Part shown: positions 10,601-18,614 of the stretch, one piece after another
Position numbering within the stretch: the stretch's first letter is position 1
Layout: each line of letters opens with the position of its first letter
NCBI GenBank assembly: GCA_013824615.1
Contig: PNOC01000011.1
Span: forward strand, 1 to 64,000
Reading direction: 5' to 3'
Length of the DNA stretch: 64,000 nucleotides
Source: Thermodesulfovibrio sp.
Lineage (GTDB): Bacteria > Nitrospirota > Thermodesulfovibrionia > Thermodesulfovibrionales > UBA6898
Made by a program: the position numbers and the translations under genes
Notes under the pieces: model-generated
The model's input: only the letters and a program-made list of their open reading frames with translations
Database searches by the model: none
Told to the model about the DNA's origin: nothing

Positions 10601-11229
10601 GTACGCGATGACTCAAGCTTCGAGAGAGCCTCGGCCTTGCGCACCTTGTATTTCATGACTCCGGCGACTTCTTCAATGATAAAGCGGCGGTCGAAAGGTT
10701 TCGCATTCAGGATTTCGGCTATCCTTCCCTGTTCAAGGATTGAATAACTCTTGAAATCAAGCCCCGTGTCCAGAAAGATATCCTTGATATCCTTCAGACG
10801 GCAGGGAGTCTTGTTGATCATGTATTCGCTTTCACCGGACCGATAGAGCCTTCTGGTGACCGAAAGGGTGTCCCCCTGGCCCGGGTCGCTGCTGCGGCTG
10901 ATACCGCCCTGTGTGCTGTCAGTGCTCCCCCCGGTATTGTCCTGGGACAGGATTGGACTGGTTGTGTTCATGCCGGCGAGGTACATAGTCACTTCTGCCA
11001 TGCCCTTCTGCTTCTTCTGGGCAGAGCCGTTGAAGATCACCTCTTCCATCTTCTCTCCCCTGAGACTCTTGGCGCTCTGCTCGCCAAGCACCCAGCGGAA
11101 GGCATCGACGATATTGCTCTTGCCGCAGCCATTCGGGCCGACAATACAGGTTATCCCCGGATGAAGATTGAAGACGGTCTTGTCCGCAAACGATTTAAAG
11201 CCTATGAGTTCGAATTTTTCGATCCGCAT
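7660..11229 (-). CDS. smc: Chromosome segregation protein SMC
   Basis: Condensin ATPase that folds and segregates the chromosome with ScpA/ScpB. At 1189 residues the protein is full length. Walker A GPNGCGKS is at residues 31-38, followed by the Q-loop region RWVLGEQSAKSLRG. Two long heptad-rich coiled coils flank a hinge at roughly residues 510-680. The C-terminal head has LLSGGEKALTALS and the Walker B CILDEADAPLDESN. A Ser/Thr/Gly-rich stretch of about 30 residues interrupts the N-terminal head before TRRLYRSGESEY; such head loops vary between SMCs. There is no convincing ribosome site before the ATG at 11229. A good promoter lies 45-75 bases upstream. Confidence 0.97.
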   Translation of the reverse strand: MRIEKFELIGFKSFADKTVFNLHPGITCIVGPNGCGKSNIVDAFRWVLGEQSAKSLRGEKMEEVIFNGSAQKKQKGMAEVTMYLAGMNTTSPILSQDNTGGSTDSTQGGISRSSDPGQGDTLSVTRRLYRSGESEYMINKTPCRLKDIKDIFLDTGLDFKSYSILEQGRIAEILNAKPFDRRFIIEEVAGVMKYKVRKAEALSKLESSRTNLVRINDIVTEVKKQINILDRLAKKAERYKKLSAEMHMIELKIERNEYQNIKDANQTIGEEYAGLKEKEAVLAAEITGTENRTQSRRIDLLDREKALELIQKDFQQMEREIAEIERTIAVSRNDISNLGDYRTRLLTQVEENDKRSVEISQRSEELKISSQQLASDMENHAEQLHQKTSAFRSIEEALAEQEEQIEEKRRGIFKVSEEISRLRNELSRQHAAYENHERRETNALKESEDARKILAGVEASISSVEAIIIGSNNENILLREKKGIFSEELAVCRSRLEEFLKSLAEVREEIASNQSRLESLREIVFDEPTRELIAARSDVRLLASVSDVIEVEAAYEKAVEAALYEKADMLILENEESVQNAVLSIKGAGTGRTAFMPLAPHPIAFSPAVPEGIIARAIDVVKIKEGFGTVAGNLLSTILIVTDLKAALAIAQASEGAYTLVTVEGEVIEPTGAVIVGEGKGIFRRKREIRELEEALETRKIALASLNDEILNAQATIAEKEASVREVELAIHNLEKEISLSKLTIDNYTEEMERTNRKLSYLTLEIEEAGREKTALNDVIAGTEQKIAADETRKAEIEEDTSRIQEAIAARKAEIEDHRSEVTELRLLTASNREKLEAVRKEIETSQKTLVDLQEKRNELLTEKNTIEARITQREAEIQEHDARLRKMVGEAEVFRLDISQKKEAMDQENAELFTIDQGLRILRQELSTIVHRISELDVQRAEHKMRLENIGINVRNNFGVEIEDLPVEEVSAEEQERLADLRSKLQEMGQVNLGTLEEYEELTTRYEFMNRQQEDLHKSIAELEEAISKINSTTRKKLRDAYETLNTKFGEIFVTLFGGGRAELVLTDESNILETGIDIVAQPPGKKLQNIHLLSGGEKALTALSISFASFLIKPTPLCILDEADAPLDESNTERYSRMLQELSNHTQFIVVTHNRTTMGVGQHLYGITMQEAGVSKVISMQLEEIAA

Positions 11230-11274
11230 TGTTATAGTAGAGATGAAGTATGTGTTCAGTTATTAAAGCTCCCT

Positions 11275-11304
11275 AGTATACCCTATATCATTTTTTGCTG
11301 ACAA
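11275..11304 (-). promoter_or_regulatory. Sigma-70 promoter candidate for smc
   Basis: Reading the minus strand: TTGTCA, an 18-base spacer, then TATACT. Transcription would start about 38 bases before the smc ATG. Confidence 0.55.
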
Positions 11305-11431
11305 GCAGTTTTAAAAGCCCGGATAATTTCAGGAACAAATGAACGGCCTGGCCAGCTGCAACTGCCTGTTGTGACATGGCGAACAGCTGCCTGCTCATAG
11401 CATTAAACCGGCAATCAAATAGTACAATATT

Positions 11432-11456
11432 GTCATTCCGGCTTGTCCGGAATCTA
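11432..11456 (+). repeat. Dispersed palindromic repeat, copy 1
   Basis: GTCATTCCGG, a short loop, then CCGGAATCT. It matches the pattern of the other copies at 30198, 42190, 42241, 42997 and 43045: GTCAT, C/G-rich arms, and an ATC(CAG) end. Confidence 0.6.
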
Positions 11457-11545
11457 TCCGAAAACAAAGAAGGATCACCGACAAGCGAGGCTGACAGACT
11501 GCTATAGTACGTTGCCAACTTAATAATAAAAGCAAAGGAGCAGAC

Positions 11546-12142
11546 ATGGACATTGTATTAGCGACAAAAAACAAGAAAAAGGCTGCGGAGATGAGCCGCA
11601 TGTTTAAAGGACAGGACTTTCGCTTTCTTACCCTGGAGTCATTTCCTGATTGTCCTGATGTTGAAGAGGACGGTAAGACTTTCAGGGCCAATGCTCTAAA
11701 AAAGGGGCGCGCTGTTGCTTCCTTCACCGGGCATCCGGCGCTTGCCGATGACTCCGGGCTGGAGGTGCTTGCGCTCGGAAAGGCCCCTGGTGTCTACTCA
11801 GCCCGTTATGCAGGCCCTGACGCGGATGACCGGAAAAATCTGAAAAAGCTGCTTCGCGAGATGAGGGAACTGGAGGGTGAGGAGCGGGATGCACGGTTTG
11901 TCTGCTGCATGGCCCTTGTGCTGCCGGACGGACACCACAAAACCTTTACCGGTTATGTCAGTGGCAGAATCGGGAAGAAAGAAAAAGGAAACAATGGGTT
12001 TGGCTATGATCCGGTTTTTTATCCGGAAGGACATGCCGGAACTTTTGCCGAAATGGACGCCTCAGAAAAAGATTCCATGAGCCACCGGGGCAGGGCCCTG
12101 AAAAAATTATTTCAGTACCTCTCCTCCGTGGCTTTGTTATAA
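11546..12142 (+). CDS. rdgB: XTP/dITP pyrophosphatase (RdgB/HAM1)
   Basis: Hydrolyses non-canonical purine triphosphates (XTP, dITP, ITP) to monophosphates and so keeps them out of DNA and RNA. The 198 residues start with the family signature MDIVLATKNKKKAAEM. They continue with LADDSGLEVLALGKAPGVYS (metal and nucleotide binding), GYDPVFYPEG and the C-terminal SHRGRALKKL. The AAAGGAG ribosome site is well placed. It stands alone, with smc divergent upstream and an orphan gene convergent downstream. Confidence 0.95.
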   Translation: MDIVLATKNKKKAAEMSRMFKGQDFRFLTLESFPDCPDVEEDGKTFRANALKKGRAVASFTGHPALADDSGLEVLALGKAPGVYSARYAGPDADDRKNLKKLLREMRELEGEERDARFVCCMALVLPDGHHKTFTGYVSGRIGKKEKGNNGFGYDPVFYPEGHAGTFAEMDASEKDSMSHRGRALKKLFQYLSSVALL

Positions 12143-12197
12143 TGAGTAATTAAACGGTAGGGCAGACCTTGTGCCCGCCCTGCTGACTTTCGGGAAA

Positions 12198-12668
12198 TCA
12201 GAACTTTTTCAGGTAATCCGAGACTGTGACCCCATCATCGCCAATCAGGATACCGGCATAGGTCAGTTCGCCGGTTGCTATTTTGCTCAGGGTGTCTGAT
12301 TTTGGATAGAACTCAAATTTTTTGGCCAGCCCGGGGGTTACGATATAGGCTGTTCCGCCTATTTTACCGTTGTCGAGTATTTTTGCAGCTTTTACGATGC
12401 CCGCGCTTATGACCTGGGCTATAAAAGACATGAGCGAATCAAAATTATAGCTGAGGTTGCGTTCGTCAAACTGGAGCTCATAATTGCCGTTTTCCGGAGA
12501 TTTCCGTATGGGGCACCGCAGCGGAAGGTGGTCCCGCCTGACCCCGCTGCAGGTCTTGGCAAAAGCCTCGTAAGCCTGCGCTACTGCTTTTTCGTCCATG
12601 TTCGAGATGAAAGATATTTTTTTGTCAAACCCGTCTTTTTCAGCCAATTGAGCAACCGAGTATCCCAT
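12198..12668 (-). CDS. Hypothetical protein, no family recognised
   Basis: A 156-residue soluble-looking protein (MGYSVAQLAEKDGF...) with no signal peptide or membrane segment. It contains two cysteines in TCSGVRRDHLPLRC and otherwise a mixed alpha/beta composition. I recognise no domain. An AAGGAG sequence lies about ten bases before the ATG, codon use looks like that of its neighbours, and its frame is uninterrupted, which supports a real gene. It converges with rdgB and diverges from the rpsB operon. The middle segment, with ISAGIVKAAKILDNGKIGGTAYIV, looks like a folded core. No function is proposed. Confidence 0.6.
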   Translation of the reverse strand: MGYSVAQLAEKDGFDKKISFISNMDEKAVAQAYEAFAKTCSGVRRDHLPLRCPIRKSPENGNYELQFDERNLSYNFDSLMSFIAQVISAGIVKAAKILDNGKIGGTAYIVTPGLAKKFEFYPKSDTLSKIATGELTYAGILIGDDGVTVSDYLKKF

Positions 12669-12856
12669 GAACCCCTGTCTCCTTATTATTCTATAAATGA
12701 ATTATTATGACAAATCCTTGCTGCTGTCTTACTATAGTAGTACACTTTAAGTCTGTTTTCTATAACTATTTTATTTCATAATTCTTGCAAAATAAAATGG
12801 TCTGTGTTAAGCTTTAAAACCCAAAGTACCTGTTTTTACAGGACATAAAATCGCAC

Positions 12857-12925
12857 GCCTGCTACAGTCCTGACCTTTGGTCCCGCAAGGGTGAGTCAGG
12901 ACAGGCGGAGGAAAAAACCACAGGA
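12857..12925 (+). promoter_or_regulatory. Structured rpsB leader, possible S2 autoregulatory element
   Basis: Upstream of rpsB the arms GTCCTGAC (12867-12874) and GTCAGGAC (12895-12902) form a perfect 8-base-pair stem. GCCT and AGGC just outside can extend it, and the AGGAGG ribosome site follows about 18 bases later. S2 represses its own operon through leader RNA in Escherichia coli. That this hairpin does the same is inference. Confidence 0.45.
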
Positions 12926-12933
12926 GGAGTACC

Positions 12934-13698
12934 ATGGTAGCTACAATGAAGGAACTGCTTGAGGCCGGTGTACATTTCGGTCATCAGGTGAAGCGCTGGA
13001 ACCCGAAGATGAAAAAGTATATCTTCGGTGAGAGAAACGGGATCTACATCATCGATCTGCAGAAAACAATGAAGGGTCTCGAAGAGGCTTATAATTTCGT
13101 GAGGAGCGTATCTGCATCAGGCCAGTCAGTCCTTTTTGTCGGGACAAAGAAGCAGGCCCAGGATGCCGTGATGGAAGAGGCGAACCGCTCCTCATCCTAT
13201 TTCGTCAACCAGAGATGGCTTGGCGGCATGCTGACCAACTTCCTTACGGTCAAAAAGAGTATTGAGCGGCTTAAAAAGATAGAGACGATGAAAGAGGACG
13301 GGACCATGAGTCTCCTGCCGAAGCGCGAGACCTCGATCCTTGAGAAGGAACGCGCCAAACTCGACAAGAACCTCTCCGGTATCAAGAACATGAAGGAACT
13401 GCCGGGAGCCATCTTTATCATCGATCCGAAGAAAGAGAGAATTACGATTGCAGAGGCCAGAAAACTTTCTATTCCGATCGTTGCTGTTGTCGATACCAAT
13501 TGCGATCCTGATGAGATTGACTATGTAATCCCCGGGAACGATGACGCGATCCGGGCGATCAAACTCCTGGCCGCCAAGATGTCAAATGCGGTGATGGAAG
13601 GCCGTGAGGCTATCGCAAAAGAGGCCCAGCAGGTGGCCGAAGCTGCAAAGATAGAGGAGAAGGTCCAGAGTTCTGAGGCTGCGGAGGTAGCAGGATGA
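12934..13698 (+). CDS. rpsB: 30S ribosomal protein S2
   Basis: Small-subunit protein that binds last during assembly and bridges to S1. The 254 residues include the family signatures [56 protein letters not shown] and [21 protein letters not shown]. The start at 12934 has an AGGAGG site seven bases upstream. The stop overlaps the tsf start by four bases. The alanine/glutamate-rich tail of about 25 residues is common in S2. Confidence 0.98.
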   Translation: MVATMKELLEAGVHFGHQVKRWNPKMKKYIFGERNGIYIIDLQKTMKGLEEAYNFVRSVSASGQSVLFVGTKKQAQDAVMEEANRSSSYFVNQRWLGGMLTNFLTVKKSIERLKKIETMKEDGTMSLLPKRETSILEKERAKLDKNLSGIKNMKELPGAIFIIDPKKERITIAEARKLSIPIVAVVDTNCDPDEIDYVIPGNDDAIRAIKLLAAKMSNAVMEGREAIAKEAQQVAEAAKIEEKVQSSEAAEVAG

Positions 13699-14564
13699 CA
13701 GAGATTTCAGCAGCTGTTGTAAAAGATCTCAGGGAAAAAACCGGCGCTGGCATGATGGAATGCAAGAAAGCGCTGACCGATGCCGGCGGTGATGTTGAAA
13801 AGGCCATAGATATTTTGAGGCAGAAAGGACTTGCCTCAGCAGCGAAGAAGGCCTCCCGCAGTGCATCGCAGGGCCTGATTACTGTTGCAGCTTCTGAGAG
13901 CGTCAGTGCCATGTCCGAGGTCAACTGCGAGACCGACTTTGTGGCCAAGACAGATGATTTTAAAGAGCTCGTAGCCGATATTAATGCCTATCTGCTGGCC
14001 ACGCCGTCTGCAGCGACAGATGATCCGAAGATAGCTGATCTGGTTAAGGCAAAGATAGCAAAGCTTGGCGAAAATATAGTTTTCAGGCGTTTTGCACGGT
14101 TTGACATGTCAGGCAAGACCGGGGCAACCGGCTCCTATATTCATATGGACAAAATAGGCGTAATGGTTGAGGCTTCATGTGAGCAGGCGGCACATGCCTC
14201 CAGTGAGGCCATGAAAACCCTCCTGAAGGACGTTGCAATGCATGTGGCTGCTGCAAATCCTTCCTTCCTTTCTCGCGAAAAAGTGCCTCAGGACACCCTT
14301 GACCGCGAGAAGGATATTTACCGGGCGCAGGTCGAGGGCAAGCCGGCCAATGTCATTGACAAGATTGTTGAAGGAAAAGTTGAAAAATTTTATTCTGATG
14401 TCTGCCTTGTGGATCAGATATTTGTTAAAGACCCTGACGGCAAGAAAAAGATAAAGGATGTTGTCGCGGAGGCCGGCAAGTCTCTGGGCGGAAATATTTC
14501 TCTGGAAAGCTTTGTGCGCTTCCAGCTCGGTGAAGGGCTGCCTTCCGAGCCGAAGAGTTGCTAG
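13695..14564 (+). CDS. tsf: Translation elongation factor Ts
   Basis: Nucleotide exchange factor for EF-Tu. The 289 residues begin with a UBA-like domain ([19 protein letters not shown]) and contain the EF-Tu-contacting [10 protein letters not shown] motif in the core domain near residue 81. The coiled-coil subdomain and [13 protein letters not shown] near the end are as expected. Translation is coupled to rpsB through an ATGA overlap. The stop codon TAG is itself part of the ribosome site for pyrH. Confidence 0.97.
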   Translation: MTEISAAVVKDLREKTGAGMMECKKALTDAGGDVEKAIDILRQKGLASAAKKASRSASQGLITVAASESVSAMSEVNCETDFVAKTDDFKELVADINAYLLATPSAATDDPKIADLVKAKIAKLGENIVFRRFARFDMSGKTGATGSYIHMDKIGVMVEASCEQAAHASSEAMKTLLKDVAMHVAAANPSFLSREKVPQDTLDREKDIYRAQVEGKPANVIDKIVEGKVEKFYSDVCLVDQIFVKDPDGKKKIKDVVAEAGKSLGGNISLESFVRFQLGEGLPSEPKSC

Positions 14565-14571
14565 GAGACCA

Positions 14572-15318
14572 ATGCGCCTCAAATATACACGCATACTGCT
14601 GAAGGTCAGCGGTGAGGCCCTGATGGGCGATAAAGGATACGGCATAGACGCCGGCACGGTGGATTTTCTTGCCAAGGAGATTAAGGATGTTTCCTCCCTG
14701 GGCATTCAGATATCTATCGTGATCGGCGGCGGCAATATCTTTCGCGGTGTCCAGGGAAGCCTCGAAGGCATGGAGAGGGCCTCGGCGGACTATATGGGGA
14801 TGCTGGCCACGGTCATTAACGCGCTGGCGCTTCAGAACGCCCTTGAAAAGTATGATATACCTACCCGGGTCCAGTCTGCGATAGAGATGCAGGAACTTGC
14901 CGAGCCGTATATCAGGCGCAAGGCTGTCCGCCACCTTGAAAAGGGCCGGGTTGTAATCTTCGCTGCAGGCACCGGAAACCCTTATTTTACAACAGATACT
15001 GCTGCAGCCCTGCGGGCTATGGAAATAGGCGCTGCTATCATTCTCAAGGGTACGAAAGTGGATGGCGTTTATTCGTCAGACCCGGTGAAGGACCCGAAGG
15101 CGACGAAGTTTTCAGAGTTGACCTATATGGAGGTGCTCAAACGGGGCCTCGGGGTCATGGATTCTACAGCAGTATCATTATGTATGGACAACAACCTTCC
15201 AATTGTGGTATTTAATCTTAGAGGCAAAGGCAATATCAGAAAAGTGGTCGAAGGCAAGAAAGTCGGCACTCTTGTAAGGGGGACCCATGATTCAGGAGCA
15301 CAGAAAAAAAGTAAATGA
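14572..15318 (+). CDS. pyrH: UMP kinase
   Basis: Phosphorylates UMP to UDP; bacterial PyrH is a hexameric amino-acid-kinase-fold enzyme. The 248 residues have [18 protein letters not shown] at the start, IGGGNIFRG (phosphate-binding glycine loop), [17 protein letters not shown] and [13 protein letters not shown] chose the ATG at 14572 because AGGAG lies seven bases upstream, overlapping the tsf stop. The open frame continues further upstream inside tsf, but that stretch is not homologous. The gene order rpsB-tsf-pyrH-frr is widely conserved. Confidence 0.97.
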   Translation: MRLKYTRILLKVSGEALMGDKGYGIDAGTVDFLAKEIKDVSSLGIQISIVIGGGNIFRGVQGSLEGMERASADYMGMLATVINALALQNALEKYDIPTRVQSAIEMQELAEPYIRRKAVRHLEKGRVVIFAAGTGNPYFTTDTAAALRAMEIGAAIILKGTKVDGVYSSDPVKDPKATKFSELTYMEVLKRGLGVMDSTAVSLCMDNNLPIVVFNLRGKGNIRKVVEGKKVGTLVRGTHDSGAQKKSK

Positions 15319-15844
15319 ACGCATGAACGGCGCGATTGATGCGCTGAAGAAAGAGTTCACCAGTGTCAGGACAGGAAGGGCCTCGCTTGGTCTTCTTGAC
15401 GGCATGGCGATCGATTACTACGGCACCATGACCCCGATACAGCAGCTCGCGAATTTAAGTGTTCCTGAGTCCCGCCAGATAGTTATACAGCCCTGGGAGC
15501 AGAAAATAATCCCTGATATAGAGAAAGCAATCATGAAGTCGGACCTTGGGCTGACGCCGATGAACGATGGCAAGGTGATAAGGATCAATATCCCTGCCTT
15601 GACCGAGGAGCGGAGAAAGCAGCTCGTCAAGGTCGTCAAGAAGAGGGCTGAGGAAGGTAAGGTTGCCGTAAGGAATATTCGCCGGGATGCCAACGATGAC
15701 CTGAAGAAGATGGAGAAGGACAAGCATCTGAGCGAGGACGACGTCAAGAAAGAGCACGACGAGATCCAGAAGCTGACTGATGCTTTTATTAAAAAGATTG
15801 ATGATGTCCTGGAGCATAAGGAAAAAGAGATCATGGAGGTATAG
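15287..15844 (+). CDS. frr: Ribosome recycling factor
   Basis: Splits post-termination ribosomes with EF-G. At exactly 185 residues it has the typical length. It shows the [41 protein letters not shown] and [10 protein letters not shown] motifs of the three-helix bundle. The ATG at 15287 lies 32 bases inside the pyrH coding end, with AAGGGGG upstream. This overlap is longer than usual, but starting later would remove the conserved first helix. Confidence 0.96.
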   Translation: MIQEHRKKVNERMNGAIDALKKEFTSVRTGRASLGLLDGMAIDYYGTMTPIQQLANLSVPESRQIVIQPWEQKIIPDIEKAIMKSDLGLTPMNDGKVIRINIPALTEERRKQLVKVVKKRAEEGKVAVRNIRRDANDDLKKMEKDKHLSEDDVKKEHDEIQKLTDAFIKKIDDVLEHKEKEIMEV

Positions 15845-15848
15845 GGGT

Positions 15849-15986
15849 ATGAACAGCAATTTTGTGGTGAAAGTAGAAGACGCAAAGCTGCCGGATGTCC
15901 AGAAGGCACTTCAGCAGGCGGGGATTAAGGTCCGGAGCATTATTGAAGTATTTAAAGAAGAGACTGCGAAGGAAGAGCCGAAGTAA
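15849..15986 (+). CDS. Small 45-residue protein, unrecognised
   Basis: A short frame, MNSNFVVKVEDAKLP to FKEETAKEEPK, sits four bases after frr, and its TAA stop overlaps the next ATG by one base (TAATG). The tight packing and the G-rich stretch before the ATG argue for translation. The product looks like a small beta-alpha-beta unit (FVVKVEDAKLPDVQKAL, then IKVRSIIEVF) with a charged tail. I know no family for it. It might be a small regulator or a translational-coupling peptide for the downstream DksA-like gene. Confidence 0.5.
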   Translation: MNSNFVVKVEDAKLPDVQKALQQAGIKVRSIIEVFKEETAKEEPK

Positions 15987-16597
15987 TGGCGGGGAGTAAC
16001 AAGACAACGGCACAGCCCAAAAAGACTGTAAAGGTAAAAGATGTTCCTTTGTCAACAAAAACAGCTGCAAAGTCAGCTGCAGAAAAGAAGGCAGTAAAGT
16101 CTGTAGTCAATAAATCTTCTGCAACAAAGAAGAAAGAGGTAGAAAAGGGCGTTCCGGTGCGCTCAAAGGTTATGAAGAAAGAGATAGAAAAAAATACCCA
16201 GAGGGAAGAGCCAAAGCCGGAACGGTTGAGGGAGCTGAAAAGCGTTCTTCTGAAGAGACGCGATGAAATTGTCAAAGAGGCCAAGAATGAAATTGCCAAG
16301 TATATAAGCGGGGAAAACAGGCAGCTGGTTGATACCGCAGTCGATGAAGGGGACTGGGCAACCGTTGACATCTCCGAAGACCTCAACCTTATGCGGCTGG
16401 ATGCGCACCGCAAGGTGATGCTCGATATCGATGAGGCCCTTCGCAAAATAAACGAAGGCACCTACGGGATCTGTGAGGACTGCGGGGAAGAGATCAGCGA
16501 GAAAAGACTCGGGGTAATGCCGGCGGCGACCCTTTGTATCAGCTGCAAGGAGAATAAGGAGCAGTTGGAGGCTATTTCCCGTCAGGATGTAGAGTGA
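15986..16597 (+). CDS. DksA/TraR family zinc-finger transcription factor with long basic N-terminal tail
   Basis: DksA proteins enter the RNA polymerase secondary channel and work with ppGpp. The 203 residues have about 75 N-terminal residues rich in Lys, Ala, Ser and Val. A coiled-coil follows, with a tip carrying the acidic motif D-x-x-D-x-A (DEGDWA), as in E. coli DksA. A four-Cys zinc finger completes the protein, CEDC and CISC separated by about 17 residues. A DksA function is therefore plausible. The basic tail, which looks disordered and histone H1-like, is an addition relative to E. coli DksA. It is the last gene of the rpsB operon and is followed by a strong terminator. Confidence 0.85.
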   Translation: MAGSNKTTAQPKKTVKVKDVPLSTKTAAKSAAEKKAVKSVVNKSSATKKKEVEKGVPVRSKVMKKEIEKNTQREEPKPERLRELKSVLLKRRDEIVKEAKNEIAKYISGENRQLVDTAVDEGDWATVDISEDLNLMRLDAHRKVMLDIDEALRKINEGTYGICEDCGEEISEKRLGVMPAATLCISCKENKEQLEAISRQDVE

Positions 16598-16601
16598 TCT
16601 G

Positions 16602-16650
16602 AAAAACAGAAAGGCCCCGGTACGATGCGTATCGGGGCCTTTCTGTTTTT
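16602..16650. terminator. Bidirectional intrinsic terminator between the rpsB operon and hemC
   Basis: AAACAGAAAGGCCCCG and its complement pair with few mismatches, and T-runs lie on both sides. The hairpin serves the plus-strand operon and hemC on the minus strand. Confidence 0.9.
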
Positions 16651-16663
16651 GTATGAGACGAAC

Positions 16664-17632
16664 TTAGTGCAGCCCGATCTGTCCGATGTTCTTGCCATAG
16701 ACCTCGGCAAGTATTTTTTCTGCTCCTTTTGACAGGAGTTCCTCCCCAAGGGCTGTCCCGAGTGCTTCCGGTTCGTCAATAGTGCCCTCGCGGTGTGCCC
16801 TGATTATCCTGTCGCCCGAAACGCTGCCTACCAGGCCGTCGATTATTATACTGTTTTCTGACATCTTGGCATATGCCGCAATCGGTACCTGGCAGCCGCC
16901 CTCAAGTTTCTTCAGGCACGCCCGCTCAGCCCTTACGCATAATGCGGTTTCAGTATGGTTGAGCGGGCTGATCAGGCCTTTGATGAATTCGTCGCCGATC
17001 CGGCATTCTATGCCGATCGCCCCCTGGCCGATAGCCGGCAGGCTCACCTCGGCAGGGATGAGTTCCGCTATCCTGTCGGACCATCCCAGTCTGTTGACTC
17101 CTGCTGCCGCGAGGATAATCGCGTCGAATTGTCCCTCGTCAAGTTTTTTGAGACGGGTATCGAGATTTCCCCTGAGCTGCATGATCCTGAGATCGGGCCT
17201 GCTGCTCAGCAGCTGACAGGAGCGTCTGAGGCTGCTGGTGCCGACCGACGCGCCCTGCGGCAGTTTCTGGAAACCATTATATCTGAACCCACCGTCAACC
17301 CTGGCCGAGATAAAGGCGTCCCGCGGGTCTTCCCGTTTGCAGATAACCGGCAGATACAGGCCTTCGGGAAATTCGGTAGGCACGTCTTTCATGCTGTGGA
17401 CTGCAAGGTCTGCCTCGCCCTTCAGCAGCGCCTCTTCAATCTCCTTAACAAACAGGCCTTTGCCGCCGACCTGCGCCAGGGGCACATCCAGTATCTTGTC
17501 GCCTGTTGTTTTGATCTTGTTGAGTTCTACCTCGAGCCCCGGGTTCATACGCTGCAGTTCTGACTTGACCCATTCAGCCTGCCAAAGAGCAAGCTTGCTG
17601 GAGCGTGTGCCGATGATGACTTTATTCTTCAA
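16664..17632 (-). CDS. hemC: Hydroxymethylbilane synthase (porphobilinogen deaminase)
   Basis: Polymerises four porphobilinogens to hydroxymethylbilane in tetrapyrrole synthesis (heme, siroheme, corrinoids). The 322 residues show [44 protein letters not shown] and the dipyrromethane-cofactor cysteine in [12 protein letters not shown] place the start at the TTG at 17632 ([12 protein letters not shown]) because GGGAGG lies ten bases upstream. An in-frame TTG at 17665 would add eleven residues and put that site inside the gene. It diverges from adk across a region with two inverted repeats. Confidence 0.95.
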   Translation of the reverse strand: MKNKVIIGTRSSKLALWQAEWVKSELQRMNPGLEVELNKIKTTGDKILDVPLAQVGGKGLFVKEIEEALLKGEADLAVHSMKDVPTEFPEGLYLPVICKREDPRDAFISARVDGGFRYNGFQKLPQGASVGTSSLRRSCQLLSSRPDLRIMQLRGNLDTRLKKLDEGQFDAIILAAAGVNRLGWSDRIAELIPAEVSLPAIGQGAIGIECRIGDEFIKGLISPLNHTETALCVRAERACLKKLEGGCQVPIAAYAKMSENSIIIDGLVGSVSGDRIIRAHREGTIDEPEALGTALGEELLSKGAEKILAEVYGKNIGQIGLH

Positions 17633-17654
17633 TTCCCTCGTGCCTCCCGTGGTT

Positions 17655-17704
17655 GCCTTGATCAATTGTCAAGGCAGAAAATATGTTGAATATTTTAACA
17701 TATT
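17655..17704. promoter_or_regulatory. Two inverted repeats upstream of hemC (possible operators)
   Basis: GCCTTGA (17655-17661) pairs with TCAAGGC (17669-17675). AATATGTT (17680-17687) pairs with AACATATT (17697-17704). Both lie between the hemC start and the adk leader. A regulatory role is inferred from position and symmetry only. Confidence 0.35.
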
Positions 17705-17845
17705 GGACGTTGCGATTGATTTGACTGTAATTGTCAACAATACTCGCAATAATGTGACCTTTTCTGGTATATTTCCCTACCCGCATTTTTAACAAGTGCC
17801 TCCGGGTATGGGAGGTACAAATACATAAAGCGAAAAGGAGACAGA

Positions 17846-18523
17846 ATGAACATCTTGATTTTTGGACCAAACGGCAGCGGCAAAGGCACACAGGGTGCAA
17901 TTGTTCAGAAGAAGTATGGGACCGCACATATCGAGTCCGGTGCCATATTCCGGAAAAACATTGTCGGCGGTACTGAGCTCGGCATGAAGGCAAAGGCGTT
18001 TATCGACAAGGGAGACCTTGTGCCTGATGACATCACGATTCCGATGATCCTCGACAGGCTCAAAGAGGACGACTGCAAAAAGGGATGGCTCCTCGACGGC
18101 TTTCCCCGCAACGTTGTGCAGGCTGAAACTCTTCATAAGGCCCTTGAAGAGGCCAGCATCAAGCTTGACTATGTAGTCGAGATCTCTCTCGACAGGCAGA
18201 TAGCCGCGGACAGGATCATGGGCAGGAGGCTCTGCGTCAACGATAACAACCACCCGAATCATATCCATATCGATGCCATCAAGCCGGTAGAAAAAGACGG
18301 CAAACAGGTGTGCAGAGTATGCGGCGGTGAACTCAAGACCCGTGCTGATGATCAGGACGCGGCAGCCATTAACAAGCGGCACGACATTTACTATGATACA
18401 ACGAGCGGAACCATGGCTGCGGTGAACTACTTCAAAAAGATAACCGGACCGAAGGTGATCACGGTTGACGGTGCCCCGGCAATTGGCGAGGTTTCAGAGA
18501 AGCTGATGAAACAGCTGGACTAA
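17846..18523 (+). CDS. adk: Adenylate kinase with zinc-binding-type lid
   Basis: Interconverts 2 ADP and ATP plus AMP. The 225 residues have the P-loop FGPNGSGKGTQG (instead of the common GAPGAGKGTQ), the AMP-site residues in IESGAIFR and the LLDGFPRNVVQAE segment. The lid contains Cys and His residues (RLCVNDNNHPNH and CRVCGGELKTR) that could hold a metal ion, as in zinc-containing adenylate kinases. The invariant DD-type motif after the lid appears as RADDQDAAAINKR. A clear AAAGGAG site lies upstream, and a strong terminator follows. Confidence 0.92.
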   Translation: MNILIFGPNGSGKGTQGAIVQKKYGTAHIESGAIFRKNIVGGTELGMKAKAFIDKGDLVPDDITIPMILDRLKEDDCKKGWLLDGFPRNVVQAETLHKALEEASIKLDYVVEISLDRQIAADRIMGRRLCVNDNNHPNHIHIDAIKPVEKDGKQVCRVCGGELKTRADDQDAAAINKRHDIYYDTTSGTMAAVNYFKKITGPKVITVDGAPAIGEVSEKLMKQLD

Positions 18524-18537
18524 CTAAAAAGCTGGCA

Positions 18538-18575
18538 TAAAAAAAGGCGGCATAATTTTATGCCGCCTTTTTTTT
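18538..18575. terminator. Bidirectional terminator between adk and trpS
   Basis: GGCGGCATAA pairs with TTATGCCGCC, with A-runs before and T-runs after, so it works on both strands. Confidence 0.9.
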
Positions 18576-18614
18576 ATGAGGTGTTTCTGTCTGTCATAAT
18601 GCAACGGGCAATAA

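Larger units (their letters stand above)
11230..11545. other. Intergenic region between smc and rdgB
   Basis: These 316 bases hold the smc promoter on the minus strand, one copy of a dispersed palindromic repeat (11432-11456) and the rdgB ribosome site AAAGGAG. A 76-codon minus-strand reading frame runs through the repeat, but it has no ribosome site or recognisable product, so I do not call it a gene. Confidence 0.6.

Noticed and set aside
17633-17665. Upstream TTG start of hemC
   Set aside because: It would place the GGGAGG ribosome site inside the gene and add residues absent from the family.
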